A DNA stretch of 60,227 nucleotides from Candidatus Hungatella pullicola (lineage in GTDB: Bacteria; Bacillota; Clostridia; Lachnospirales; Lachnospiraceae). Both the position numbers and the translations under genes were made by a program. The stretch is taken from the NCBI GenBank assembly GCA_019114305.1, contig DXFU01000027.1, positions 1-60,227 on the forward strand. The letters run 5' to 3'. This document shows positions 44,144 through 52,455 of the stretch, one piece after another. Position 1 is the stretch's first letter, and each line of letters begins with the position of its first letter. Under the pieces are notes generated by a model, which was not told the origin of the DNA, did not search any database, and saw nothing but the letters and a program-made list of their open reading frames with translations.

Positions 44144-44650
44144 TCACAAGAGATTTACATTCAATACAAAGTTTCCGCCTTGAAAGGAAAAAACCTTATC
44201 AAAGGACACCGTTTCGGTCGAAACACAAACAAAGCCCAACTTTTCCAGCAATTTGCGGGAAGGGATATTTTCAATCGCTGTTCCTGCCGTGAAGCCAATC
44301 GCTCCGCGCTCAGAAATAAAATATTCTATAAGAGCTTTTGCACTTTCATAAGCATAGCCGTTTGAATGATATGCAGAATGGAAACAATATCCCAGATCAT
44401 ATTTATCTCCATCTCTATGAAAGCATATATATCCTAACATATCGCTCATATCTTTGAAAAAGACAGCAAAGAACAAATTGCTCTCAGCAAATCTCTTTGT
44501 CAATGCCTTAATTTCTTCATCCTTTGTCGGGAAAGGCATATCATAAACGGCATATTTGGAATTATTAAAATCGACAAATATATTTTTCATTTTCCACCAA
44601 TCTGTTTCATCAAGATTGCGGATATATAATCTATCCGTTTCCAATATCAT
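44144..44650 (-). CDS. GNAT family N-acetyltransferase
   Basis: A 168 aa acetyltransferase with the RimJ/RimL-like start MILETDRLYIRNLDETDWW and the acetyl-CoA region YDLGYCFHSAYHSNGYAYESAK. Its substrate is unknown. It is the intact paralogue of the broken copy at 42769-43104. It lies 30 bases after guaA on the same strand, so it may be read from the guaA transcript. AT-rich compared with the sigma/SLH patch. Confidence 0.9.
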   Translation of the reverse strand: MILETDRLYIRNLDETDWWKMKNIFVDFNNSKYAVYDMPFPTKDEEIKALTKRFAESNLFFAVFFKDMSDMLGYICFHRDGDKYDLGYCFHSAYHSNGYAYESAKALIEYFISERGAIGFTAGTAIENIPSRKLLEKLGFVCVSTETVSFDKVFSFQGGNFVLNVNLL

Positions 44651-44680
44651 ATGATTTATCCCTCACAAAACAAAATTTGC

Positions 44681-45988
44681 TTACTCCCACTCAATCGTAG
44701 CTGTAGGCTTGGGACTGATGTCATAACACACTCTGTTTACGTTTTTTACTTCTTTTAAAATTCTGTCCGTAATTTTGCCAAGAACGTCGTAATCAATGGG
44801 CTCAATGGCAGCGGTCATGGCATCGATGGTGTTGACCGCCCGTATGATAACCGGCCAGTCAAAGCATCTGGCATTGTCTCTGACGCCTACAGATTTAAAG
44901 TCGGGAACAATGGTAAAGTACTGCCATACGGTCTTGTCCAGTCCGGCTTTCTTAAATTCCTCCCGAAGAATGGCATCCGATTCCCTTACGGCCTCCAGGC
45001 GGTCTCTGGTGATAGCGCCTAAACATCTCACTCCCAAACCAGGACCGGGGAACGGCTGGCGGTATACCATTTCATCAGGAAGCCCAAGCTCCTTGCCGCA
45101 GGCGCGCACCTCATCTTTGAAAAGCTGCTTTAAAGGCTCTACCAGCTGGAATTTTAAATCCTCCGGAAGTCCTCCTACGTTGTGATGGGACTTTACTACC
45201 TTGGCTGTTTTGGTTCCGCTTTCCACAATATCCGGATAAATGGTTCCCTGGGCCAGGAAGTCGATTCCTTCCAGTTTTCTGGCTTCTTCTTCAAAAACGC
45301 GAATAAACTCAGCGCCGATAATTTTACGTTTCTGTTCCGGATCTGCTACCCCGGCCAGCTTGTCCAGAAAACGGTCAGTGGCATCAACATAAATCAGATT
45401 GGCATCCAGCTGATTCTGGAATACTTCAATTACGGACTGCGATTCGCCTTTCCGCATAAGGCCGTGGTTTACATGGACACAGTACAGCTGTTTGCCGACG
45501 GCTTTAATGAGAAGAGCGGCAACTACAGAGCTGTCTACGCCGCCGGACAGGGCAAGAAGAACTTTTTTGTCTCCTACCTGCCGACGGATCAGTTCGATCT
45601 GGTCATCAATAAAATTTTTCATATTCCAGTTCGGCTGAGCGCAGCAGGTGTCAAAAACAAAGTTTTTCAGCAGTTGTTCTTTTGCTTTCTCATCGTTCGG
45701 CCAGCTTTCCAGGCTCAACTGACACTGAGCAGTCTGATGGCTGGCGGCCATGACAGGAATGCCTGAAGAATAAATCTCAGGATTTACATCTATGGCGGTT
45801 CCATCAATGATGTGATTGGGGCCGCCGTTAATAATAACCCCCTTGATTCCCGGAAGATTTTTCAGCTGATCCGGTGTAATATCGTGGGGGTAAATCTCAC
45901 TGTAAACCCCAAGTCCCCTTATTTCTCTGGCCAATCCTGTATTGTCTGTACTCCCCAAGTCCAAAATTACAATCATGTCCTGTTTCAT
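44681..45988 (-). CDS. guaA: GMP synthase with degenerate, shortened glutaminase domain
   Basis: Converts XMP to GMP with ATP and ammonia. The synthetase half is complete: PP-loop LALSGGVDSSVVAALL, HHNVGGLP, RQPFPGPGLGVR and the dimerisation tail ending ISPKPTATIEWE. The N-terminal glutaminase domain is only about 125 residues instead of about 190. The nucleophile region expected as G-[IV]-C-Y-G reads MAASHQT, and the later His/Glu of the triad are gone. So glutamine hydrolysis is not expected; free ammonia or a separate glutaminase must supply nitrogen. 435 aa against about 515 usual. AAGGAGG precedes ATG 45988. Confidence 0.93.
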   Translation of the reverse strand: MKQDMIVILDLGSTDNTGLAREIRGLGVYSEIYPHDITPDQLKNLPGIKGVIINGGPNHIIDGTAIDVNPEIYSSGIPVMAASHQTAQCQLSLESWPNDEKAKEQLLKNFVFDTCCAQPNWNMKNFIDDQIELIRRQVGDKKVLLALSGGVDSSVVAALLIKAVGKQLYCVHVNHGLMRKGESQSVIEVFQNQLDANLIYVDATDRFLDKLAGVADPEQKRKIIGAEFIRVFEEEARKLEGIDFLAQGTIYPDIVESGTKTAKVVKSHHNVGGLPEDLKFQLVEPLKQLFKDEVRACGKELGLPDEMVYRQPFPGPGLGVRCLGAITRDRLEAVRESDAILREEFKKAGLDKTVWQYFTIVPDFKSVGVRDNARCFDWPVIIRAVNTIDAMTAAIEPIDYDVLGKITDRILKEVKNVNRVCYDISPKPTATIEWE

Positions 45989-46105
45989 AGTTTTGCTCCA
46001 TCCTCCTTAGTATTTGATGTTACGTTCAGTGTATCAGAAAAGAATAGAAATTCCAAGTGAGGAAAAGGGAAAATGAGGAAAATCAAAAAGGGCTGAAACG
46101 CTCCA

Positions 46106-46134
46106 TTGACACAGATAAATGGATATTTTACACT
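46106..46134 (+). promoter_or_regulatory. Promoter of the rubredoxin-glutamate synthase gene
   Basis: A perfect TTGACA (46106-46111) and TACACT (46129-46134) with a 17-base spacer, about 120 bases before the start codon. Confidence 0.6.
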
Positions 46135-46260
46135 GATATCAGATGGTGCCCCAGGGTGGGGAGCAGGGATTACAGAAAAAGGGGGTGTGAAAGAACTGTG
46201 AGAGGAGCAGCAGGGGGAACCCAGGATGATAAAAACAAGGAATAAAATTGGGAAGGAGAA

Positions 46261-47658
46261 ATGAGGGGTATGGCAAGATACAGATGCAGTGTGTGCGGAT
46301 TTGTTTTTGACGAGGAAAAGGAAGGAAAGCCTTTTGCCAGCATTAACGAATGTCCGGTCTGTCATCAGCCGGCAGACCGGTTCGTTTTGGTAAAGGCTGA
46401 GGAGGAGAGAAAAGAAGAGGAACATAAGACTTTGAAGCTGGAATATCCAGAGGAACTTAAACGGGAAGATGAAAGTTATAGGTATATGAAAGAGATTCAC
46501 CTTATGGCTGTATCCGGAAAATCTATTCATGGGGCTATGGCAACCAGGCTTCCTATGCCAGGATGGGACGAGATTTTTATTTTGGGAGCTCAGCTTGCCT
46601 GCCTTCCTTTGGAGGAAGACGCACAGGTGGATACCACATTGGTAATTGGTGAAAAGCGAAAGAGACCAATGGTTTTGGAAAACCCTGTTTTTGTTTCTCA
46701 TATGTCCTTTGGCGCTCTTTCCAGGGAAGCCAAAATTGCCCTGGCCAAGGGAAGTTCTATGGCTGGAAGCGCTATGTGTTCCGGGGAGGGCGGAATTATT
46801 CCGGAAGAGATGGAGGCCGCAGATAAGTATATTTTTGAATATGTGGCCAATGGCTACAGTGTAACCCCGGAGAATTTAAGGAGGGCAGATGCTATTGAAA
46901 TTAAAATAGGCCAGGGAACAAAACCTGGGATGGGAGGACATTTGCCGGGAGAAAAGGTGACAAAGGAGATCAGTCAGGTCAGGGGGAAGCCTGTGGGTAA
47001 GGATATTTTGGCTCCCTCCAGATTTCCTGGAATTGAAACGAAAGAGGACTTGAAAAATTTAATTGAACAGCTTCGATTTGCTTCAGATGGAAGACCAGTG
47101 GGAGTAAAAATAGCTGCTGGTCATGTGGAGAGGGATTTGGAATTTTGTGTGTACGGGGACCCTGATTTTATTACCATTGACGGTCGGGGAGGAGCTACTG
47201 GTTCTTCACCATTTTTTGTAAGGGAAGCCTGCAGTCTTCCTACGATTTATGCTCTTTCCAGGGCGAGAGGGTATTTGGACAGTGTAAAATCAGATATAAA
47301 GCTTATTATAACAGGAGGGCTGAGAGTATCCTCAGATTTTGCCAAGGCTATAGCCATGGGAGCAGATGGAATTGCTGTGGCAACCGCTCCGCTGATGGCA
47401 CTGGGATGTCAGCAGTATCGCATCTGCGGCTCCGGCATGTGTCCTATGGGAATTGCCACTCAGGATCCCGCATTGCGCAGCAGGCTGAATTCGGAGGCAG
47501 CAGCTGTGAGAGTTGGAAATTTTCTCAGAGTTTCTTTGGAGGAACTGAAGGTATTTGCGCGGATTACGGGTCATAAAAAGCTTCATCAACTGTCTGTAGA
47601 GGATTTGTGTACGATCAGCAGTGAAATCAGCGAGCATACGAACATTCCCCATGCTTAG
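46261..47658 (+). CDS. Rubredoxin-like / FMN glutamate synthase-domain fusion
   Basis: A 465 aa oxidoreductase. Residues about 5-45 form a rubredoxin-like iron or zinc knuckle (CSVCGF ... CPVCHQ). The rest is the FMN-binding glutamate synthase domain: MSFGALSREAKIALAKGSS, CSGEGGIIPEE, KIGQGTKPGMGGHLPG, DGRGGATGSSP, and the [3Fe-4S] cysteines C-x5-C-x4-C before PMGIATQDP. It lacks a glutaminase domain, so it may make glutamate from ammonia or carry out another FMN reaction with electrons from the rubredoxin knuckle. ATG 46270 is an alternative start. It stands next to a GMP synthase that also lacks a glutaminase. Confidence 0.85.
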   Translation: MRGMARYRCSVCGFVFDEEKEGKPFASINECPVCHQPADRFVLVKAEEERKEEEHKTLKLEYPEELKREDESYRYMKEIHLMAVSGKSIHGAMATRLPMPGWDEIFILGAQLACLPLEEDAQVDTTLVIGEKRKRPMVLENPVFVSHMSFGALSREAKIALAKGSSMAGSAMCSGEGGIIPEEMEAADKYIFEYVANGYSVTPENLRRADAIEIKIGQGTKPGMGGHLPGEKVTKEISQVRGKPVGKDILAPSRFPGIETKEDLKNLIEQLRFASDGRPVGVKIAAGHVERDLEFCVYGDPDFITIDGRGGATGSSPFFVREACSLPTIYALSRARGYLDSVKSDIKLIITGGLRVSSDFAKAIAMGADGIAVATAPLMALGCQQYRICGSGMCPMGIATQDPALRSRLNSEAAAVRVGNFLRVSLEELKVFARITGHKKLHQLSVEDLCTISSEISEHTNIPHA

Positions 47659-47738
47659 ATTTTTGGGTCAGTTCATAAAAACTGCTGAGAATTTAACAGA
47701 ATATGAAAAATAATTGTGCAAAATTGTCTTGACAATAG

Positions 47739-47747
47739 TGCTATAAT
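47739..47747 (+). promoter_or_regulatory. Extended -10 promoter of the bL25 gene
   Basis: TGCTATAAT is a perfect extended -10 box, about 93 bases upstream of ATG 47840. No good -35 at normal spacing; a TTGACA 6 bases upstream is too close to serve. Confidence 0.5.
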
Positions 47748-47839
47748 ATAGCTGTAACAAGAAAGAGATACTTAACCAGCCCTATTTGCAGACACAAATC
47801 AAGGCCGCTAAGCAATCAGTTTTATGGAGGAAAAGACAA

Positions 47840-48427
47840 ATGACTACTTTAAAAGCTGAAAAAAGAACAATGAACACAAAGGCAAAAAGGCTTAGACGGG
47901 AAGGATACGTTACAGGCAATATTTTTGGCAGAGAAATGAAAGAATCTATGCCCATTAAGATTGTCCAGGCTGACGCAGAGCGTCTTCTTAAGACGAATAA
48001 CAAGGGCAGCCAGGTAATGGTGGAGGTAGATGGCCAATCCATGAATGTGCTGATCAAGGAAATTGATTATGATTCCATGAAAAGGCAGATTTTGGAGATT
48101 GATTTCCAGGCCCTGGTAAGTAATGAGAAAGTTCACTCTGTTGCGGAAATTATTTTACTGAATCATGAGAAAGTTACAACCGGCGTCCTGCAGCAGCTGT
48201 TGGAGGAGGTTTCCTATAAGGCATATCCGGCAGATCTGGTAGATAAGATTCAGGTGGATGTAGGCGATATGAGAGTGGGAGATTCCATTAAGGTAGGAGA
48301 TCTTCCAATCGCTTCAAATGAAACTATCAGTTTGCAGACAGATCTGGATGCGGTAGTTGTAACGGTTACTGCTTCAAAGAATGATATAACAGAAGATGAG
48401 GCAGAAGAAGGAACCGATGAAAAATAA
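47840..48427 (+). CDS. rplY: 50S ribosomal protein bL25 (Ctc/TL5 type)
   Basis: Binds 5S rRNA in the large ribosomal subunit. The 195 aa long form has the N-terminal L25 domain (about 4-90) and the C-terminal TL5 beta domain, with an acidic tail. In Bacillus the homologue is general stress protein Ctc. ATG 47840 (MTTLKAEKRTMN) follows GGAGG; a longer frame from 47786 is not needed. The gene is monocistronic, with its own promoter and terminator. Confidence 0.93.
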   Translation: MTTLKAEKRTMNTKAKRLRREGYVTGNIFGREMKESMPIKIVQADAERLLKTNNKGSQVMVEVDGQSMNVLIKEIDYDSMKRQILEIDFQALVSNEKVHSVAEIILLNHEKVTTGVLQQLLEEVSYKAYPADLVDKIQVDVGDMRVGDSIKVGDLPIASNETISLQTDLDAVVVTVTASKNDITEDEAEEGTDEK

Positions 48428-48499
48428 TTCCAAAGGGTCCAATGACCCTGCCTGGAAGCAGAATCCGGGCCGGCAGTTGGAGAAAATGCATTGAAAGAA

Positions 48500-48536
48500 A
48501 GATGGCTTCAGTTTAAGACTGGGCCATCTTTTTTTG
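48500..48536 (+). terminator. bL25 terminator
   Basis: AGATGGC and GCCATCT arms around a 16-base loop, followed by an eight-base T-run. Confidence 0.8.
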
Positions 48537-48639
48537 TAGAAAGATGGAGGGCGGCTGTGTTATACTGAAACGGTATATACAGATGGATTAAATCGGGCGG
48601 GGTATGGAAAGAAGCAGCCCGTGGGAAGGTGGAAGTTTT

Positions 48640-49167
48640 ATGGCAAAGCTGAGAAAAATGCTGGGACATGTGGATGAGCCGGCGGTGAAAGGGCTTATGA
48701 GGCTGATTGAAACGCAGAGCAAAGAAACTCTGGGGCGCTGGGCAGCCCGATATGTGAGAGAGAATTATCTGCCTGTTTTCGAAAAATATGGAGGCAGCGA
48801 CCACAGACTGGAAAAAGGGCTGGAGGCAGCAGACCAATGTGCAAATGGCACGCTGACAGTGAAAGAAGCAAAGGTTTATTGGAAGGAAGCCGGACAGGCT
48901 GCCAGAGAGCTTTCAGAGGATCCTGTCATTCAGGCAGCTGCCAGAGCCATTTCCACGGCCTGCGCAGTTATGCAGACGCCTGGCAATGCTTTGGGGTTTG
49001 CCTTTTACGGGGCGGCTGTGTCTGCCTATTCCAAAAGCGGCCTGAAGGAGACGGAGGAAGTATATGACAGACTGGCCACAGAGGAGCTGGAAAGAATTTT
49101 GGAGTCTCTGAAGGCTGCTGCAGTGGAAGGAGAGGAAAAGCCGGTAAAGGTGAAATGGAATTGTTAA
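48640..49167 (+). CDS. Imm5-like putative immunity protein
   Basis: A 175 aa all-helical protein. The pattern of Ala-rich helices (AARYVRENYLPVFEKYGG, VKVYWKEAGQAARE-like, AAARAISTACAVMQTPGNALGFAFYGAAV) resembles the Imm-5-like domain proteins annotated as putative immunity proteins. No toxin gene is next to it. ATG 48640 follows GGAAGGTGGAAG; a start 36 bases upstream is less likely. It is followed after 16 bases by a kinase-like gene. Confidence 0.65.
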   Translation: MAKLRKMLGHVDEPAVKGLMRLIETQSKETLGRWAARYVRENYLPVFEKYGGSDHRLEKGLEAADQCANGTLTVKEAKVYWKEAGQAARELSEDPVIQAAARAISTACAVMQTPGNALGFAFYGAAVSAYSKSGLKETEEVYDRLATEELERILESLKAAAVEGEEKPVKVKWNC

Positions 49168-49183
49168 AGTCCTGGAGGAACAG

Positions 49184-49747
49184 ATGGGAGGCTGGAAGCT
49201 ACTGATTGGGCAAGGAGATGAAAGGTTGAAGAAACTTTATTTGGTAGGCGGCCCTATGGGAGTGGGCAAAACCACTGTATGTCAGCTGCTGAAAAAAAGA
49301 TTGGACCACAGTGTTTTTTTTGACGGTGATTGGTGCTGGGACTCCAATCCATTTATTGTTACGGAAGAAACTAGGACAATGGTACTGAACAATATTGTAT
49401 ACCTTCTCAACAGCTTTTTAAGCTGCAGTATTTACCAGCATGTAATCTTTTGCTGGGTTATGCATGATCAGTCTGTTATAGATTCCATTTTGCAAAGGCT
49501 TAGCCGGGATGACTGCCTGACCTATGCCGTTTCCTTACTCTGCGGAGAGAAAGAGCTGAAAGGCAGGCTGATGAAAGATGTGAAATCCGGGCTGAGAGAG
49601 GAGAACGTAATTGCCAGAAGTCTGGAAAGACTTCCTCTCTATGAGAAGCTGGATACCTATAAAATTGATACTTCCTTTTTAACTGAGGAGCAGACGGCGG
49701 AATGTATTCTGCGGCTTGCCGGGAACTGGGACCAGGGTCTGTTATAA
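49184..49747 (+). CDS. P-loop nucleotide kinase-like protein
   Basis: A 187 aa protein with Walker A GGPMGVGKTTV near residue 23 and an Asp-rich lid region (FFDGDWCWD). It resembles small-molecule or nucleoside kinases of the AAA_33 or shikimate-kinase-like group; substrate unknown. ATG 49184 follows GGAGG at good spacing. TTG 49226, behind AAGGAG, would give the family-like start MKKLYLVGG, so the first 14 residues are uncertain. Confidence 0.75.
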   Translation: MGGWKLLIGQGDERLKKLYLVGGPMGVGKTTVCQLLKKRLDHSVFFDGDWCWDSNPFIVTEETRTMVLNNIVYLLNSFLSCSIYQHVIFCWVMHDQSVIDSILQRLSRDDCLTYAVSLLCGEKELKGRLMKDVKSGLREENVIARSLERLPLYEKLDTYKIDTSFLTEEQTAECILRLAGNWDQGLL

Positions 49748-49804
49748 TTGGTTGAAACAAAAGCAGACGGAAATAAAAATATTATATTGACGGAGGATAG
49801 ATTG

Positions 49805-51175
49805 ATGCAGATGGAAACTGCGTGGAGAAGAAAACCGCTGACAATCAGTGAGAATGGTAAATATTTTATGGAAGGGGATCAGCCCTTTTTCTGGCTGGGA
49901 GATACGGCATGGCTGATGCTTCAGAAGCTGGATAAGGAGGAAGTATATACCTATCTGAGAAATCGAAAAGAGCTTGGATACAATGTGATTCAGACTGTGC
50001 TTATTCATTCTTTTAAAGGCAGGAAGGTTATGGGAAGCCTGGCATTGGGGCTTAAGGATGTAGAAAAGGGGGAATACTGGGAATTCTGCGACTGGGCTTT
50101 TAAAACCGCCCAGGATATGGGACTTTATATGGGGGTGCTTCCAGCGTGGGGAAGCGTGGTAAAGGAAGGAATCCTGAATCTGGAGAATATGGAAAAATAT
50201 GCACATTTTCTGGGAGAAAGATACCGGGATAACCCCAATTTAATCTGGATTTTAGGCGGCGATGTGAGAGGAGATGCAGCCCCTGAAGTTTACCGAAAAG
50301 AAGGGGAGATTCTCAAATCCTATAATCCCCAAAGACTTATAGGATTCCATCCTTTCGGGCGGACCTCTTCTTCTCTGTGGTTTCACAACGAGTCCTGGCT
50401 GGACTTTAATATGTTCCAGTCGGGACACAGAAGATACGATCAGGCGCAGCTGGGAGAATGGGATGACAATAAGGCCAAGGAGGAGTTTTTTGGGGAAGAC
50501 AGCTGGAAGTATGTGGAACGAGATCTGGGGTATTCTCAGATCAAGCCTACATTAGACGGAGAACCATCTTATGAAGGAATTCCCCAGGGACTTCATAATC
50601 CGCATAATCCCTATTGGGAGGAATGGGATGCCAGACGTTACGCGTACTGGTCTGTTTTTGCGGGAGCGGCGGGACATACCTATGGAAATAATGCCATTAT
50701 GCAGTTTCATCACCAGCCGGATCAGGCGGGAGCGTATGGGGTCCGGGAGACCTGGCAGAAGGCGCTTCATTATCCTGGAGCAGGGCAGATGAGGTATTTG
50801 AAGGAATTGATGATGAGTGTGGATTTTATTCATGGAAGACCGGCTGATTCTATGCTTCTGTTTGGGCAGAAAGAGCGATATCACAGAATTGCAGTGTTTG
50901 CCGGGGAGGACTATATTTTCTGTTATGACTATATGGGAGATGAATTTGCGCTGGATTTGACAGAATACATGGATAAAGCCATGGAGGCCTGGTGGCTTAA
51001 TCCTCAATGCGGGGCTTACAGCTACATTGGCTGTCTGAAAGGCAGAGAGAAATGGCTGGCCAGCCCTTTAAGGAGAAAAGACAGATCCAATGACTGGGTT
51101 TTGGTGCTGAAGGAGAAAAAAAGTTCTGAACCGTTGAGGAGAGATGATAAAGGAGACTACTTATGTCAAATATAA
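49805..51175 (+). CDS. DUF4038-type glycoside hydrolase (GH140-like)
   Basis: A 456 aa cytosolic glycosidase with a TIM-barrel of the DUF4038 family: FFWLGDTAWLMLQKL, LGYNVIQTVL, WILGGDVRGDA and FHPFGRTSSSLWFHNESWLDFN. A beta-sandwich tail follows from about 375. Characterised relatives include apiosidases (GH140) that act on rhamnogalacturonan side chains. No signal peptide, so it would act on imported oligosaccharides. ATG 49805 follows GGAGG; an upstream frame is ignored. Its end overlaps the SpoU methylase gene by 13 bases. Confidence 0.85.
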   Translation: MQMETAWRRKPLTISENGKYFMEGDQPFFWLGDTAWLMLQKLDKEEVYTYLRNRKELGYNVIQTVLIHSFKGRKVMGSLALGLKDVEKGEYWEFCDWAFKTAQDMGLYMGVLPAWGSVVKEGILNLENMEKYAHFLGERYRDNPNLIWILGGDVRGDAAPEVYRKEGEILKSYNPQRLIGFHPFGRTSSSLWFHNESWLDFNMFQSGHRRYDQAQLGEWDDNKAKEEFFGEDSWKYVERDLGYSQIKPTLDGEPSYEGIPQGLHNPHNPYWEEWDARRYAYWSVFAGAAGHTYGNNAIMQFHHQPDQAGAYGVRETWQKALHYPGAGQMRYLKELMMSVDFIHGRPADSMLLFGQKERYHRIAVFAGEDYIFCYDYMGDEFALDLTEYMDKAMEAWWLNPQCGAYSYIGCLKGREKWLASPLRRKDRSNDWVLVLKEKKSSEPLRRDDKGDYLCQI

Positions 51176-52014
51176 TTAAGATTGTGGATTTTCAGGCGCC
51201 GGAACTGGATGTTTACGCCAGACTGACAGAAGGACAGCTGTTAAACCGTCATGAACCGGATAAGGGGATTTTTATTGCGGAAAGTCCGAAGGTCATTGAA
51301 AGAGCTTTGGATGCCGGCTGTATTCCTATTTCTTTTTTGATGGAAGAAAAGCATGTGAAAGGGCAGGGAAGGAAGCTGATTGAGCGGTGTCCTGAGATTT
51401 CTGTCTATACGGCGGAATTTGATGTGCTGACTCAGCTGACAGGATTTAAGCTGACCCGGGGAATGCTGTGCGCCATGTATAGGCCCAGGCTGCCGTCTGC
51501 AGAAGCAGTATGTGCCAATGCCCGGAGAATTGCCGTTTTAGAAAATGTTGTAAATCCTACCAATGTGGGAGCTATTTTTCGGTCAGCGGCCGCACTGAAT
51601 ATGGACGGAATTTTGCTTACACCGGCATGCAGCAATCCACTGTACAGGCGTGCAGTGAGAGTCAGCATGGGAACTGTTTTTCAGATACCATGGACAATTC
51701 TTGACGACGGCTGCCAGTGGGATGGGGAAGGTGTAAGATATCTTCATAACCTTGGATTTAAAACAGCGGCAATGGCCCTTCGGGACGATTCCATTGGAAT
51801 TGATGACCCTGAACTGCAAAAAGAGGATAAGCTGGCTATTATTTTAGGGACTGAGGGAGACGGACTGGCCTCCAATACAATTAGAGACTGTGATTATACC
51901 GTTCGAATTCCCATGTCCCATGGAGTAGATTCTTTGAATGTGGCGGCGGCAAGTGCTGTAGCGTTTTGGGAACTGGGAAAAGGAAACAGAGGAATTGGCA
52001 GTGAATCCTTATGA
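51163..52014 (+). CDS. SpoU/TrmH-family RNA 2'-O-methyltransferase
   Basis: A 283 aa methylase. An N-terminal substrate-binding domain (about 15-110: FIAESPKVIERAL) and SPOUT catalytic domain with NVVNPTNVGAIFRSAAAL, LGTEGDGLASNTI and IPMSHGVDSLNVAAASAVAF. It modifies rRNA or tRNA ribose at an unidentified position. It overlaps the glycosidase gene by 13 bases and the broken methyltransferase gene by 14. Confidence 0.93.
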   Translation: MSNIIKIVDFQAPELDVYARLTEGQLLNRHEPDKGIFIAESPKVIERALDAGCIPISFLMEEKHVKGQGRKLIERCPEISVYTAEFDVLTQLTGFKLTRGMLCAMYRPRLPSAEAVCANARRIAVLENVVNPTNVGAIFRSAAALNMDGILLTPACSNPLYRRAVRVSMGTVFQIPWTILDDGCQWDGEGVRYLHNLGFKTAAMALRDDSIGIDDPELQKEDKLAIILGTEGDGLASNTIRDCDYTVRIPMSHGVDSLNVAAASAVAFWELGKGNRGIGSESL

Positions 52015-52373
52015 GCCCACACCTTATGCTGTTCTGAAGAGACTGGCAGAAAGCGGGCGCATTACGGCAGGTAATGTGGTGGCAGATTATGGCTGCGGAA
52101 AAGGAAGAGTGGTTTTTTCTTGAATTATAAAGTGGGATGCAGGGCCATAGGGATTGAGGCTGATGAGAAAACGTATCTGACTGCTGAGAAGAATGGAAGG
52201 CGTATTATAAGTACGGATAGGTCAAGTTCCTTTTTGCAGAAGCGGATAAGTATTCTGTGGAATATTTGATGTGGGAGAGGGAAATAGAGTTTGTGGAAGA
52301 AATAGACTGCAGTGATTTATTTTCAGACGGCAGTTCCAGAGAGAAAATTCTTGTGTTTCAAATGGGAGAATGA
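52001..52373 (+). pseudogene. Decayed SAM-dependent methyltransferase
   Basis: GTG 52001 begins NPYEPTPYAVLKRLAESG and reaches the SAM motif ADYGCGKGRV. A T6 run (52113-52118) then shifts the frame. A second frame gives FLNYKVGCRAIGIEADEKTY, and a third gives EIEFVEEIDCSDLFSDG up to the stop at 52371. Together these are the start, middle and end of one methyltransferase of about 190 aa with at least two frameshifts and a missing central piece. Non-functional. Confidence 0.85.
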
Positions 52374-52391
52374 AAAAGAAGGGGATAAAAG

Positions 52392-52420
52392 TTGTTCCTT
52401 CCTGAAAAAAGTGTTAGACT
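52392..52420 (+). promoter_or_regulatory. Promoter of the ROK regulator gene
   Basis: TTGTTC (52392-52397) and TAGACT (52415-52420) are 17 bases apart, 35 bases before ATG 52456. Confidence 0.5.
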
Positions 52421-52455
52421 AATAAAAATACTTTGATAAAGTTCAGAGGGATTCC

